Assembly (NCBI GenBank): GCA_017940895.1
Contig: JAGAXM010000009.1
Span: forward strand, 1-59,549
Length of the DNA: 59,549 nt
Reading direction: 5' to 3'
Source of the DNA: Clostridiales bacterium
Lineage (GTDB): Bacteria; Bacillota; Clostridia; Saccharofermentanales; Saccharofermentanaceae
Shown here one piece after another: positions 44,296-53,171 of this stretch. Every line of letters starts with the position of its first letter. The first letter of the stretch is position 1. The notes beneath the pieces were generated by a model. The model made no database searches. It had not been told where the DNA came from and was given only the letters and a program-made list of their open reading frames with translations. The translations under genes and the position numbers were made by a program.

Positions 44296-45438
44296 TTAAT
44301 CTTCCTCTTCTTCCTCATCGTCTTCAGACTCGGTCTCTTCAGTCTCATCGGCCTCGTCCTCGTCTTCGTCACGGTCTTCTTCGTCTTCGAGATCCTCGTC
44401 GTCCTCGTCTTCTTCGTCATCCATATCTTCATCGTCTGCTTCAACGTTTGTGACATTCCAAACGACTCTTCCGTAACGTGTAAGACTCTCATAGAGATCG
44501 GGAAGCTCGACAGTATAGTATTCGAACCCGTCATCTGTATTTACGGCAGCAATAACGGTTGTCTGTCCGTCTTCATCCGTCTCGACAACGAAGAACTCGA
44601 TATCATAATCATCGCCCTCGTCATCCCTGTCTCTTGTGCTGACGGCAACTGCCTCGGCAAGTCCGTCATAGAACGCATCCACGTCATTTACCAGCATATC
44701 TGAATAAACAATCTGACCTGTATAAAGATCGAATCTGTAGTATTCGGTATTGGTATCGAGAACTTCATCCCCCTGAATTACGGAGTAGTTCATAATGATG
44801 CACAGAAGTCTTCCATTAAAATAATATTCATATGATACAGATACATCCTTGGTATCGGGTACCATCTCGGGATCCAGTTCATATGCCGCATACTGTTCGT
44901 TAACTACCCTGTTATAGATACCTTCCGCTTCCATATAGAAAGCATCGAGCATGAGGTTAACCGAGGTAACGGGTCCTTTGATCTCTTCGGATGTTATAAG
45001 CACTCTGTTTCCGTAGAACTGTGCAAGAAGTATATCGTCGTCATCTTCTGCGTGAGCAGACTCCGAGAATTCTTCCGAATCTATCGTAATCGTATCCGTA
45101 AGCTGATCTTCGGTAAGCTCGGAGAAATCAACTCTCTGGGGAACCGGAGTCGGAGAAGGCGTAGGCGTTGCCGTGGGAGTAGGAGTAGCCGTCGGTTCGG
45201 GCGTTACTTCTGTCGTCTCCGCGGGAGCCGTCTCTTCCGCTGCGGTCTCGATTATCACAACAGTCTCAGCTGCGGGTGCAGCTTCCTCATTATTATCGTG
45301 AGCAGCCTGATTCAGATTTTCCCCGAGATCGGTAAATGCTTCGCCGATACCGTTCATATTGACCGAGCATGCACTCATGAAAATCACGCCGGCCATAAGA
45401 GAAGAAACCAACGCTGTTAACTTTCTCTTCCCGATCAT
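44296..45438 (-). CDS. Lipoprotein with Pro/Thr linker and polyacidic tail
   Basis: A 380-residue lipoprotein with lipobox MSAC. After the anchor come an Ala/Glu/Thr stretch and a wall-spanning linker (TPTPTATPTPSPTPVPQ, near residues 85-102). A central domain of about 210 residues with alternating strands follows (VSYEYYFNGRLLCIIMNYSV, YRFDLYTGQIVYSDML). The last 55 or so residues are almost entirely Asp and Glu. No family is recognised. The acidic tail could bind calcium or basic partners, as seen for other polyacidic tails, but this is a guess. A TATAAT at 45486-45481 may be its promoter. Confidence 0.75.
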   Translation of the reverse strand: MIGKRKLTALVSSLMAGVIFMSACSVNMNGIGEAFTDLGENLNQAAHDNNEEAAPAAETVVIIETAAEETAPAETTEVTPEPTATPTPTATPTPSPTPVPQRVDFSELTEDQLTDTITIDSEEFSESAHAEDDDDILLAQFYGNRVLITSEEIKGPVTSVNLMLDAFYMEAEGIYNRVVNEQYAAYELDPEMVPDTKDVSVSYEYYFNGRLLCIIMNYSVIQGDEVLDTNTEYYRFDLYTGQIVYSDMLVNDVDAFYDGLAEAVAVSTRDRDDEGDDYDIEFFVVETDEDGQTTVIAAVNTDDGFEYYTVELPDLYESLTRYGRVVWNVTNVEADDEDMDDEEDEDDEDLEDEEDRDEDEDEADETEETESEDDEEEEED

Positions 45439-45511
45439 TGCAAACTCCTCCTAAAATACATAAAAATACATCTTGTATTAATTATACTTTTGAAGGAATA
45501 CCGCTTTTATT

Positions 45512-46783
45512 TCATTTTCGAGACATTTTACGGTAACGCAGAGCCGCCATTATGGTGCCGGAAACAAGCGTTACGAAGCCCGCCACGGTCAGTATCTCAT
45601 CTGCGAAAAGATGCTGTGAGGTAAGGTCAGCCGTTTTCTCCCAGAAAGGAAGCTCGTATGCTCCGAGTCTTCCCTGGGTCTTTCCTATAGGCCACATGAA
45701 ACGCCATGTATCAATAACATTGAAGCGTCCCGTATTGCTTACCACATAGAAATTGGGATCTGCCGGAGTATAGTTCGTAAGCGAAGAACTCATGTCATTC
45801 TTGGCAACGTTCTTAACTGCTTCGGGGAGCATAGCCTCATAGCACAGGATTGCCATGTCGGGACGGGTTGATTGCGCTGATGATGCACCGGGAATTGCCG
45901 AAGCAGCATCGGAAGCAGATGCCGGAGACGCTGCGGGTGCAGAAGAACTTCCGCCCGGATTCTGCTGTGTATCAGCGGACGGTGCCGTAAGAGGCGCGAG
46001 TTCTTCCATCGCGGTGAAATAGACATATGCTCTGGGCTGCTCAACACCGGCGTCGCGGGCAATTCTGTCGGAAGGCTCGGCTACAACGCCGATAATGGTA
46101 AACTCTTCTCCCCACAGACTTACCTTCTCGCCGATGACATCATAAGACTTGTAGAACTTCCATGCGAGTACGTCATTTAATACGATCTGTCTGTTGTCGA
46201 CCGCTATCTCCGGGAGAAAACCGCCGGACATGTATCTGAAAGGATGGAATGCGGGGAAATTACCGTCAATGGCAATGATCTCACTCGCGCTGTTGAAACT
46301 GAATTCAGTCCTGCTCATAGGATCGGCGATGCTTGTGATCGTTGCCGTAAGATAAGACGAATAGCAGTCCTCCCAGCCTCTCGGTCTTCCGTCCTCCGGA
46401 AGTCCTCCCTTGCTGGATACTCCCATGCTGGAATCGGCAATATTCTGTAAAGCCGTACGTATCGCAAGGATATCGGAACGTCTTAATGAACTTGCATTGT
46501 TTATATAGACGGGCGGCGTCTCGGGTCCTCCGGGTCTTGCGCCCCTTGCATATACGGACATTTGACGGTAAGGCATCTGCGCCCCGTACTCCCAATATGT
46601 ATTCATGCTCTGATCTTTACGGTTATCGGTAAGGTAGATATATCTTCCTATACCCAGGGACGTCATGGTAACTCCTATGAGCAGCACCCAGAAGGGAGCT
46701 GCAAGGACGATCTTCCTGACCTTTCTTTTACCGAGATAGATCTTATCTCTTATATATCTTTTCGCGCTGTTGGTTAATGCCAT
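45512..46783 (-). CDS. MacB periplasmic-core-like membrane protein
   Basis: A 423-residue protein with one membrane segment near the N-terminus (about residues 28-50), a large extracytoplasmic region and a second membrane segment near the C-terminus (LTVAGFVTLVSGTIMAAL). The middle matches the MacB/FtsX periplasmic core pattern (RQIVLNDVLAWKFYKSYDVIGEKVSLWGEEFTI split by strands, then IIGVVAEPSDR). An Ala/Ser/Pro-rich low-complexity insert lies around residues 262-305. A true MacB permease has four membrane segments and an ATPase domain or partner, none of which is present. It follows the HlyD-like gene by 11 bases. Confidence 0.7.
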   Translation of the reverse strand: MALTNSAKRYIRDKIYLGKRKVRKIVLAAPFWVLLIGVTMTSLGIGRYIYLTDNRKDQSMNTYWEYGAQMPYRQMSVYARGARPGGPETPPVYINNASSLRRSDILAIRTALQNIADSSMGVSSKGGLPEDGRPRGWEDCYSSYLTATITSIADPMSRTEFSFNSASEIIAIDGNFPAFHPFRYMSGGFLPEIAVDNRQIVLNDVLAWKFYKSYDVIGEKVSLWGEEFTIIGVVAEPSDRIARDAGVEQPRAYVYFTAMEELAPLTAPSADTQQNPGGSSSAPAASPASASDAASAIPGASSAQSTRPDMAILCYEAMLPEAVKNVAKNDMSSSLTNYTPADPNFYVVSNTGRFNVIDTWRFMWPIGKTQGRLGAYELPFWEKTADLTSQHLFADEILTVAGFVTLVSGTIMAALRYRKMSRK

Positions 46784-46794
46784 ATCTGTCCCCG

Positions 46795-48648
46795 TCAGTT
46801 CGAATTACCGCTGTAGTCTTCAAGTCTTACTCTGTCACCGTTATGAAGCGGCTCTTCACTTCGGGTAACGACCATGACATTATCAAGGCCTTCGCCGTTG
46901 ATGGCGATGAATGATCCGGATGTTGCCTGAATGCTTACGGCTACTCTTCTTACTACATATCTGTCGCCCAAAGGTCCGGAAGACTGATCGACTACAAATA
47001 CGAAATTACCGGAGTTGTCCTCACTTACGGCACTTGCGGGAACGACATGATCGTAGGTCGCATTACCCTTGTCGGCCGTAACCGTGATGGTCTCGCCCGG
47101 CCACATCTCACCGTTCGAATAAACAGCGCACTTAACGATACGCTTATCTCTGGGGTTGTTGGGATCGGGCTTGATGTTTGTAATAACGATCTTGCTTATG
47201 AAGTAGTAGTTTGCCGTAAGCTCCTGACCTACCTGATAGCTCTGAACTACATTGGTATCGAAAGTGAAAGATACCGAGTAAGTGCTGTCGGAAGGAACGA
47301 CAACGCAGATTACCTGCTCTGCCTGGAACTTGTCGCCGGCAATAACCGTAATGTTGCATACTCTGCCTGCGGCAGGTGCAACGATCTCAGTCTGCGTAAG
47401 TCTCGCACGTGTCTTGGCGATCTTATCTTCGAGATCCGCGACAGTACGCTCTTTGTCTTCAATGCCATCTTCATACTGATCGGCTGCGATGCCCGCATTG
47501 ATCTGAGCATCGGAAAGTGCTACCTGAGCAGCGGACAAAGCTGCCTGTGCATCGGCTACCGCATCCTGAGCCGCATATGTGCTGGGGAGTGCCTCTGCCG
47601 TAGTTATTACCTCCTGCGCAGCCGTAACCGCTGCCTGAGCTGCAGCAAGCTGGGATGCATATCCGCTTAATCTGTTCTGTGCATCGGCAAGCTGGCCCTG
47701 AACCTGAGCGATCTGATTGACAACTGTCTGACGGTCAGAAGTAGGTGTCGGGGGCGGCAGTGTCACTGTTGTGGAAGGAGTTGCAGGTGTCGTATCACTT
47801 GTTGAGGGAGCTGTTGTCGTAGTAGTTGTTCCTTCACCGGGATCGCCATCAACAGCAGCGTTGGGATCAACTGTACCCGCATTGGGATCTGTTGCAGTAT
47901 CAGGATCTGCGGGAGCCGGCTCTTCAGGATCGAACTTTCCTGCAGTAGCGGAAGGACGTGCCGCATACATTCCCGTAGGTACGGTCGTGGGGATAACAAC
48001 GGTTGCAGTTCCGTCGATAACTGCCAGCTGTGCATAAAGCGCAGCAAGCTGTGTATTGAGAACTTCTACTGAAGCTGATGCCGAAGCTACCTGTGCCTGA
48101 AGTGCGGCAACTGCTGACTGGTTAGCAGACAGGATCTGCTGTGCGGCAGCGATCGTCTGATCTCTTGTTGTTGCATTATTAAGGTTGGTCTGAGCTGTTG
48201 CGAGAGCCTGCTCGGCAGTTCTTATCGCCTGATTCTCAGCAACATAAGTAGGTGCGTGGTGAGGAGCTCTCTGTGCATATTCAAGCGCGCGCTGAGCTGT
48301 CAGAAGCTGATTCTCAAGCTCATCGAGCTCGGACATGTCTTCTACGGGAACGAGTGTCATGAGGACATCTCCTTCCTCGACCATATCATAGTTGCTTACG
48401 AGAACTTCGCTTACGGTTCTTCCCTCGAGGCCCTTGACCTCGATCTGGTTATCGGAAACGATCTGACCCGTCGCACTGTTGGTATATGACAGATTGCCTC
48501 GCATGGCCGTACCCGTAACAACCAGCGGGATGGTCATGTTCATGATCGTATTCGAGAAAAATGTAAGCAGGGCCAGTACGACCAGGAATACTGCCATGGC
48601 CCTGATAACCCATCTTCTGCTGCTCTTTTTGTTCTCGTGCTTCTTCAT
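46795..48648 (-). CDS. MacA/HlyD-family adaptor with modified coiled-coil tip
   Basis: Membrane-fusion-type adaptor, 617 residues. An N-terminal membrane anchor (about residues 15-38) is followed by a lipoyl-like segment (GQIVSDNQIEVKGLEGRTVSEVLV). A long helical hairpin of Ala/Gln/Leu repeats comes next, then the returning lipoyl half and barrel domains (IVAPAAGRVCNITVIAGDKF, YQVGQELTANYYF, VVPASAVSEDNSG). The helical hairpin is interrupted by about 90 residues rich in Pro, Thr, Asp and Gly (roughly 210-300), just where MacA would have its TolC-docking tip. This fits a Gram-positive protein without TolC. It is encoded between sugar permeases and the MacB-core-like gene; no ATPase is nearby. 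Confidence 0.85.
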   Translation of the reverse strand: MKKHENKKSSRRWVIRAMAVFLVVLALLTFFSNTIMNMTIPLVVTGTAMRGNLSYTNSATGQIVSDNQIEVKGLEGRTVSEVLVSNYDMVEEGDVLMTLVPVEDMSELDELENQLLTAQRALEYAQRAPHHAPTYVAENQAIRTAEQALATAQTNLNNATTRDQTIAAAQQILSANQSAVAALQAQVASASASVEVLNTQLAALYAQLAVIDGTATVVIPTTVPTGMYAARPSATAGKFDPEEPAPADPDTATDPNAGTVDPNAAVDGDPGEGTTTTTTAPSTSDTTPATPSTTVTLPPPTPTSDRQTVVNQIAQVQGQLADAQNRLSGYASQLAAAQAAVTAAQEVITTAEALPSTYAAQDAVADAQAALSAAQVALSDAQINAGIAADQYEDGIEDKERTVADLEDKIAKTRARLTQTEIVAPAAGRVCNITVIAGDKFQAEQVICVVVPSDSTYSVSFTFDTNVVQSYQVGQELTANYYFISKIVITNIKPDPNNPRDKRIVKCAVYSNGEMWPGETITVTADKGNATYDHVVPASAVSEDNSGNFVFVVDQSSGPLGDRYVVRRVAVSIQATSGSFIAINGEGLDNVMVVTRSEEPLHNGDRVRLEDYSGNSN

Positions 48649-48660
48649 ACTCTCCTCCGT

Positions 48661-49716
48661 TTACTTGACGCCCGATCTTGAGATTCCTTCTACGAGGTAT
48701 TCCTCACCCCATAAGAAGATCAAAAGCGGCGGGATCATGTACAGCGCAGATGCGGCAAATGCAATACCGATCTCCGCTTCGTTTATCTGCGACAGAAATA
48801 CTGACATCGGCTGTTTATCAACAACATTCAGAAGGACGAGCGGCTGCTCGACCATGTTCCAGTAATCTATAAATAGAAGTATCGTAAGGGCAAAGATAGC
48901 ATTCTTACACAAAGGAACCGCTATCTTCGTGAATATCTGCCACTCGGTCGCACCGTCGAGCTTCGCGGCTTCGATGTATGCGATCGGGATCTGTCTCATG
49001 TACTTGGTAAGAAGGAAGATCGCGAATGTGGAGAATATACCCGGCAGTATGATCGCCCATCTTGTATTCAGGATACCGAGCTGCTCCGAGATCATGTAGT
49101 TAGGAACAAGTGTTACCTGGAACGGCATGAGCATGAGAATGATATATGAGAAGAACAGGATCTCTCTTCTCTTTCTTCTGTAACGCGCAAAGCTGTATGC
49201 CGCAAGACAGGATACGGCCATCTGACCGACAACGATAGGCACTACGAGAATAATCGAGTTCCAAAACTTAAGAAGATACGTGGGACTCATGAACAGAAGG
49301 TTCAGGTACTGCTCTATCGTTACTTTCTGGGGGACCAGCGTAAGCGTAGGCGACTGCGAAAGATAGGTAGCTCCGTTCTCCGCATGTCCCGACAGACTCT
49401 GGAATATAACACCGTAGTTATGTGCGATCTCTGCAGATGACATGAACGAGTTAAGGAACGTAAAGAATACCGGGATTATCGCAAGCAGCGATACGGATCC
49501 TGCAATGAGAATGCCGATAACAGTCGATATCCTGTGCATTATCATTCTTCTTCGAAGAACTCTTACGGATCTTGTCTTCTCTTTCTTGAAAAAAGCTTCG
49601 CGCTCGGCATCATTCATCTTCTCGAAAAAAGACGGTTCATGCACATACTTCGTGAAAACCTTACGTCTGGCGTTAGTAGCCGCGTCTCTTCTTTGCTGTT
49701 CGGTCATACTGCTCAT
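48661..49716 (-). CDS. ABC transporter permease, MalG type (second system)
   Basis: CUT1-type permease of 351 residues. A basic, charged cytoplasmic N-terminus of about 60 residues precedes TM1, longer than usual. The EAA loop is EAAKLDGATEWQIFTKIAVP. About six membrane segments are seen. It follows the MalF-type gene by three bases and precedes the adaptor gene by 12. Substrate unknown; its position in a cluster with adaptor and MacB-core-like genes is unusual for a sugar importer. Confidence 0.9.
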   Translation of the reverse strand: MSSMTEQQRRDAATNARRKVFTKYVHEPSFFEKMNDAEREAFFKKEKTRSVRVLRRRMIMHRISTVIGILIAGSVSLLAIIPVFFTFLNSFMSSAEIAHNYGVIFQSLSGHAENGATYLSQSPTLTLVPQKVTIEQYLNLLFMSPTYLLKFWNSIILVVPIVVGQMAVSCLAAYSFARYRRKRREILFFSYIILMLMPFQVTLVPNYMISEQLGILNTRWAIILPGIFSTFAIFLLTKYMRQIPIAYIEAAKLDGATEWQIFTKIAVPLCKNAIFALTILLFIDYWNMVEQPLVLLNVVDKQPMSVFLSQINEAEIGIAFAASALYMIPPLLIFLWGEEYLVEGISRSGVK

Positions 49717-49719
49717 GTC

Positions 49720-50736
49720 TTAACCTTCCATATCCGCATCGAACTTGGATTCCGCAAAGAACAGTGCACCGACGATAACTATCATGAATACACACATGAT
49801 AATGGCGCCCGCGGACAGCTTACTGTAATCGAGGTTGGTAAATGCATTATTCATAAAATGCTGAAGCATGTATAAGTTACGGTAAGGGTGATCACCCGTG
49901 AGAAGGTATACTTCACGGAAGATCTTAAATGAATTGATAAGCGACATGATCGCTACGAAGAACAAGGTAGGTGCAAGGAAGTGCATCTTGATCCTGAAGA
50001 ATCTCGTGATCGAACCCGCACCGTCCATAGTAGCCGCCTCAAGGATCTCCTGATCGATACTGTTAAGCGCCGCCAGAAAAAGCACCATGTTATAGCCTAA
50101 GTTCTTCCATAGGAATAAAGCCAGAATAACCAGCTGCGAGTGATCCGATTTAAGCCAGTCTATTCGCCCGTCTTCGAACAGCTTGTAAAGTCCCCAGCCG
50201 TTCGCCATACCGTTATAGCTGAAGAATACCTGCCATATAAGAACGACGGATGCTACGGGAACCATCATAGGGTTAAGAAGTATGCTTCTGAATACGCTCT
50301 CGCCGGGAAGCTTCGTGTTAAGAAGAATCGCGAGGAGCAGCGCGAGAACTACCGACAAAGGCACTGCGATTCCCGAGAATGTAAGGGAGTTCTTCGCAGA
50401 ATTTATAAAAGCCTCGTTGGTAAGTACTCGCTCATAGTTTTCGATACCGACAAAATCTGTGTTGGTGGACGACCTCTGGAAAGAAGTCTTAAGTATCATA
50501 AGCAAGGGCAGGAAAAAGAATACCATTACACCGACAAGGCTCGGTGTGAGATAGCCTGTAAACATCGCCCAGTCTTTTATTCTTCTCTTACGGTGAAACC
50601 TCTTCTTGTTCTCATGCATCCGAGCAAGACGCTCGGGGTCGATCGCAAGAGCAGGATCAGCCTGCGGCTTGCGGTCGGCCCGGGTTTCTTTAACTTCTGT
50701 TATTTGATCGTTGTTTTTCTCTTCAGAAGAGGGCAT
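49720..50736 (-). CDS. ABC transporter permease, MalF type (second system)
   Basis: CUT1-type permease of 338 residues with a polar, charged N-terminal tail of about 55 residues and six membrane segments. The pre-TM2 motif FVGIENYERVL is at normal distance from TM1, in contrast to the other MalF protein in this window. The EAA loop is EAATMDGAGSITRFFRIKM. It lies 12 bases after the large solute-binding protein gene. No ATPase is encoded in the cluster, so a shared ATPase is expected. Confidence 0.9.
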   Translation of the reverse strand: MPSSEEKNNDQITEVKETRADRKPQADPALAIDPERLARMHENKKRFHRKRRIKDWAMFTGYLTPSLVGVMVFFFLPLLMILKTSFQRSSTNTDFVGIENYERVLTNEAFINSAKNSLTFSGIAVPLSVVLALLLAILLNTKLPGESVFRSILLNPMMVPVASVVLIWQVFFSYNGMANGWGLYKLFEDGRIDWLKSDHSQLVILALFLWKNLGYNMVLFLAALNSIDQEILEAATMDGAGSITRFFRIKMHFLAPTLFFVAIMSLINSFKIFREVYLLTGDHPYRNLYMLQHFMNNAFTNLDYSKLSAGAIIMCVFMIVIVGALFFAESKFDADMEG

Positions 50737-50748
50737 GTAATCCTTTAA

Positions 50749-53130
50749 TTACCTTCTCTCATTTATTACTGTCTGTATTCTGTCGTTAAGTACGGGAATG
50801 ATCTGTTCGAGTGTCTTCTGACCTTCGAGGTATGCAGGGACCTCTTCTCTTAAGATGGCATTTACCGAACCGTCGTTGATATACATGCAGTCGAGCGACT
50901 CGACCAACTGCTCAAATGAAGTAACAAAAGACTCATCATAATAATCAACGCTCATTCCGTAGGAACGTGCCTCAGCCTCAGAGAATCTTCTCAAATTGGC
51001 ATCGACCTCGTCGTTGTGGATTCCGATATATTTATCTCCGACAGTTGCAAAAGCCGCACGGTTAACACATACACCGTCCTGAGCACCGTAATACTCCTGG
51101 ATCTGATCTCCGAGCAACAGGGAAACAAATTCCTTGCAGGCATCGGGCGCTATAGTCTGTGCAGAGATACCTACAGAATCATGGACGGTTATGGCAGGAC
51201 CTCTTCCGTCATATGAAGGCATACCGACGAGAACCTTTCCGCTGGATGTTACATTGAAGTAATAGCCTACGTTCAGTACATTTGCTACGTATGCCGCACC
51301 CTCATCCATGTAATACTCTTCTTCGTCTTCACTCTGAAGAACTTCGTTTATATTAGACGCAGTAAACTCGGCAAGGGATCTGAATGCTTCGTTGTCATAA
51401 TTAACCGCTCCGTCAGATACCATAAGGTCGGACATACAGTTAAGACAATTGATAAAGAAATACAGGCGGCCCTTATTGATGGGATCATGTCCGTTACACG
51501 GACCCTGAACGAATGCCGCATACTGATCGAATGTGAATCCGATCTGTCCGTCATTTACACCCGAAGCATCAGCAGCAAGGCCCTGAACACCGAAAGATAC
51601 GGGAATCTGATACAGATTGCCGTTGATCTTGGCCGCTTCGAATACATTCGTATAGTACTTATCCGAACCGAGGTTCGTTGCTGCGAAGTCACTTAAATTA
51701 AGCAGATAATCATCATTATTAAGCATACCGAACTGGGTACCGTTGATGATGATATCGGGACCTGTACCGGACATGATATCGATCGCAAGCTGATTACCGA
51801 GATTGTTGGCGGCAGTCTCAAGATCCTGATCCGCATTCTCGCCGGTTGCATACTGAACAGTCGACGGAATCTGATATGACATATCAAGTCTCATATAATA
51901 ATCGGGATTCGTCTCATTAAATGAGCAGATTGCACAAGCCAAAGGATAAGACATAGTATTAACAGAAGCAACATCAAGGATAGTCTTTCCCGCATTGGGA
52001 TTACTGTCAGCCCTGTCGAAAATATAAAATACAGTCTTAACAGTATTGGAAGTCGCCGGATAGGGATTATAAAGAGTACCTGAGAAGATCGCTCTGCTCT
52101 CCGAGACCATAATAGGAGTAAATCTTCCTACTTCATATGCATTAACATTTGCATATTCATAAAGGAACAGAGGATCTATCGATCTGTTGTCATAGTTGAT
52201 GGTATATAATCCTTCATTCTCGCTGACTACCGTACCGAGACCGGATACAGTCGTGATACTGCTGACATGAGAAGCAAGCCATGACATATCCTCATTGATC
52301 TTGGATGCAGTAAGTGCCTGCAGGTTGATCTCATAGAAAGCAGCCTCGCCGCCGCTTAATGTCGCAATAACTACCGCCTTGTTGTTACCGACATCTACAA
52401 TACCCTGTATGTTATATACGGATGCCAGAGAATCGGCGTTTCTTAATTCGATCGTACCGGTATTGCCGTTAGCGTCTTCGACTACCAGTACATAATTGGT
52501 AACGTCACCGCTGAACCAGACCTCCGTTACCTTGTAATCCCCTACATCAACAGTACGCTCATTCGAACCGCCGTTGGCAACCAGATTGTCAATCAGACCG
52601 TCGTTCGCCATCGGAACAGGATCGCTGACCGTACCGTTATCAACATCGATATATATATTAAAATTATCGACCGCACCTGTAGAAAAAACATCACATTCAA
52701 CATCCGCCATATAAGTATTGCCGGATTCGCGGATATTGGAGATACCGACATAATCATATCCGGTAAAGGATGCTGTTACATCATTCAGATTTACCGTATT
52801 AATGAGATCACCGTTAATGTCATATACATTGATCTCATCAATATTATACGGAGTACGGTCGTCGTTGTCGTAGTCAAAACCGTCGGGGAGCTTATAACTG
52901 CCGCCCTTTCTGAACACGAAGTTATCACCATGAACACCTATGAAATTACTGTAGCCGTAATCGACATTATCGGCATCAAGGCCGTCATCGATCTGGGCTA
53001 CCGTAAGGTTATACCAGGGAGTATCGGATGCTATCTTCTCTCCGCCTCTTCCCTTCTTACAAGCAGTAAGCACGGGCACTGTCATTGACAATGCCAAACC
53101 TGCCGCAATAATCCTTGTGCTCTTTCTCAT
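50749..53130 (-). CDS. Large solute-binding lipoprotein with N-terminal beta-rich domain
   Basis: A 793-residue lipoprotein (lipobox VLTAC), nearly twice the usual size. The first 370 or so residues are beta-rich with repeating strands (TYMADVECDVFSTG, NYVLVVEDANGNTGTIEL, KAVVIATLSGGEAAFYEI) and look like a propeller-type domain. The C-terminal half, from about residue 390, resembles a family-1 solute-binding protein (GTGPDIIINGTQFGML, NLYQIPVSFGVQGLAAD). The start at ATG 53130 is supported by the signal peptide and a G-rich ribosome site. It directly precedes two permease genes. The ligand is unknown. Confidence 0.85.
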   Translation of the reverse strand: MRKSTRIIAAGLALSMTVPVLTACKKGRGGEKIASDTPWYNLTVAQIDDGLDADNVDYGYSNFIGVHGDNFVFRKGGSYKLPDGFDYDNDDRTPYNIDEINVYDINGDLINTVNLNDVTASFTGYDYVGISNIRESGNTYMADVECDVFSTGAVDNFNIYIDVDNGTVSDPVPMANDGLIDNLVANGGSNERTVDVGDYKVTEVWFSGDVTNYVLVVEDANGNTGTIELRNADSLASVYNIQGIVDVGNNKAVVIATLSGGEAAFYEINLQALTASKINEDMSWLASHVSSITTVSGLGTVVSENEGLYTINYDNRSIDPLFLYEYANVNAYEVGRFTPIMVSESRAIFSGTLYNPYPATSNTVKTVFYIFDRADSNPNAGKTILDVASVNTMSYPLACAICSFNETNPDYYMRLDMSYQIPSTVQYATGENADQDLETAANNLGNQLAIDIMSGTGPDIIINGTQFGMLNNDDYLLNLSDFAATNLGSDKYYTNVFEAAKINGNLYQIPVSFGVQGLAADASGVNDGQIGFTFDQYAAFVQGPCNGHDPINKGRLYFFINCLNCMSDLMVSDGAVNYDNEAFRSLAEFTASNINEVLQSEDEEEYYMDEGAAYVANVLNVGYYFNVTSSGKVLVGMPSYDGRGPAITVHDSVGISAQTIAPDACKEFVSLLLGDQIQEYYGAQDGVCVNRAAFATVGDKYIGIHNDEVDANLRRFSEAEARSYGMSVDYYDESFVTSFEQLVESLDCMYINDGSVNAILREEVPAYLEGQKTLEQIIPVLNDRIQTVINERR

Positions 53131-53171
53131 TTTTAACCCCCAAGCAAAATGAATACTAATTCTTAAACCCG

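Noticed and set aside
45512..48648. A complete MacAB efflux pump
   Set aside because: No ATPase domain or gene is present, and the MacB-like protein has two membrane segments instead of four.
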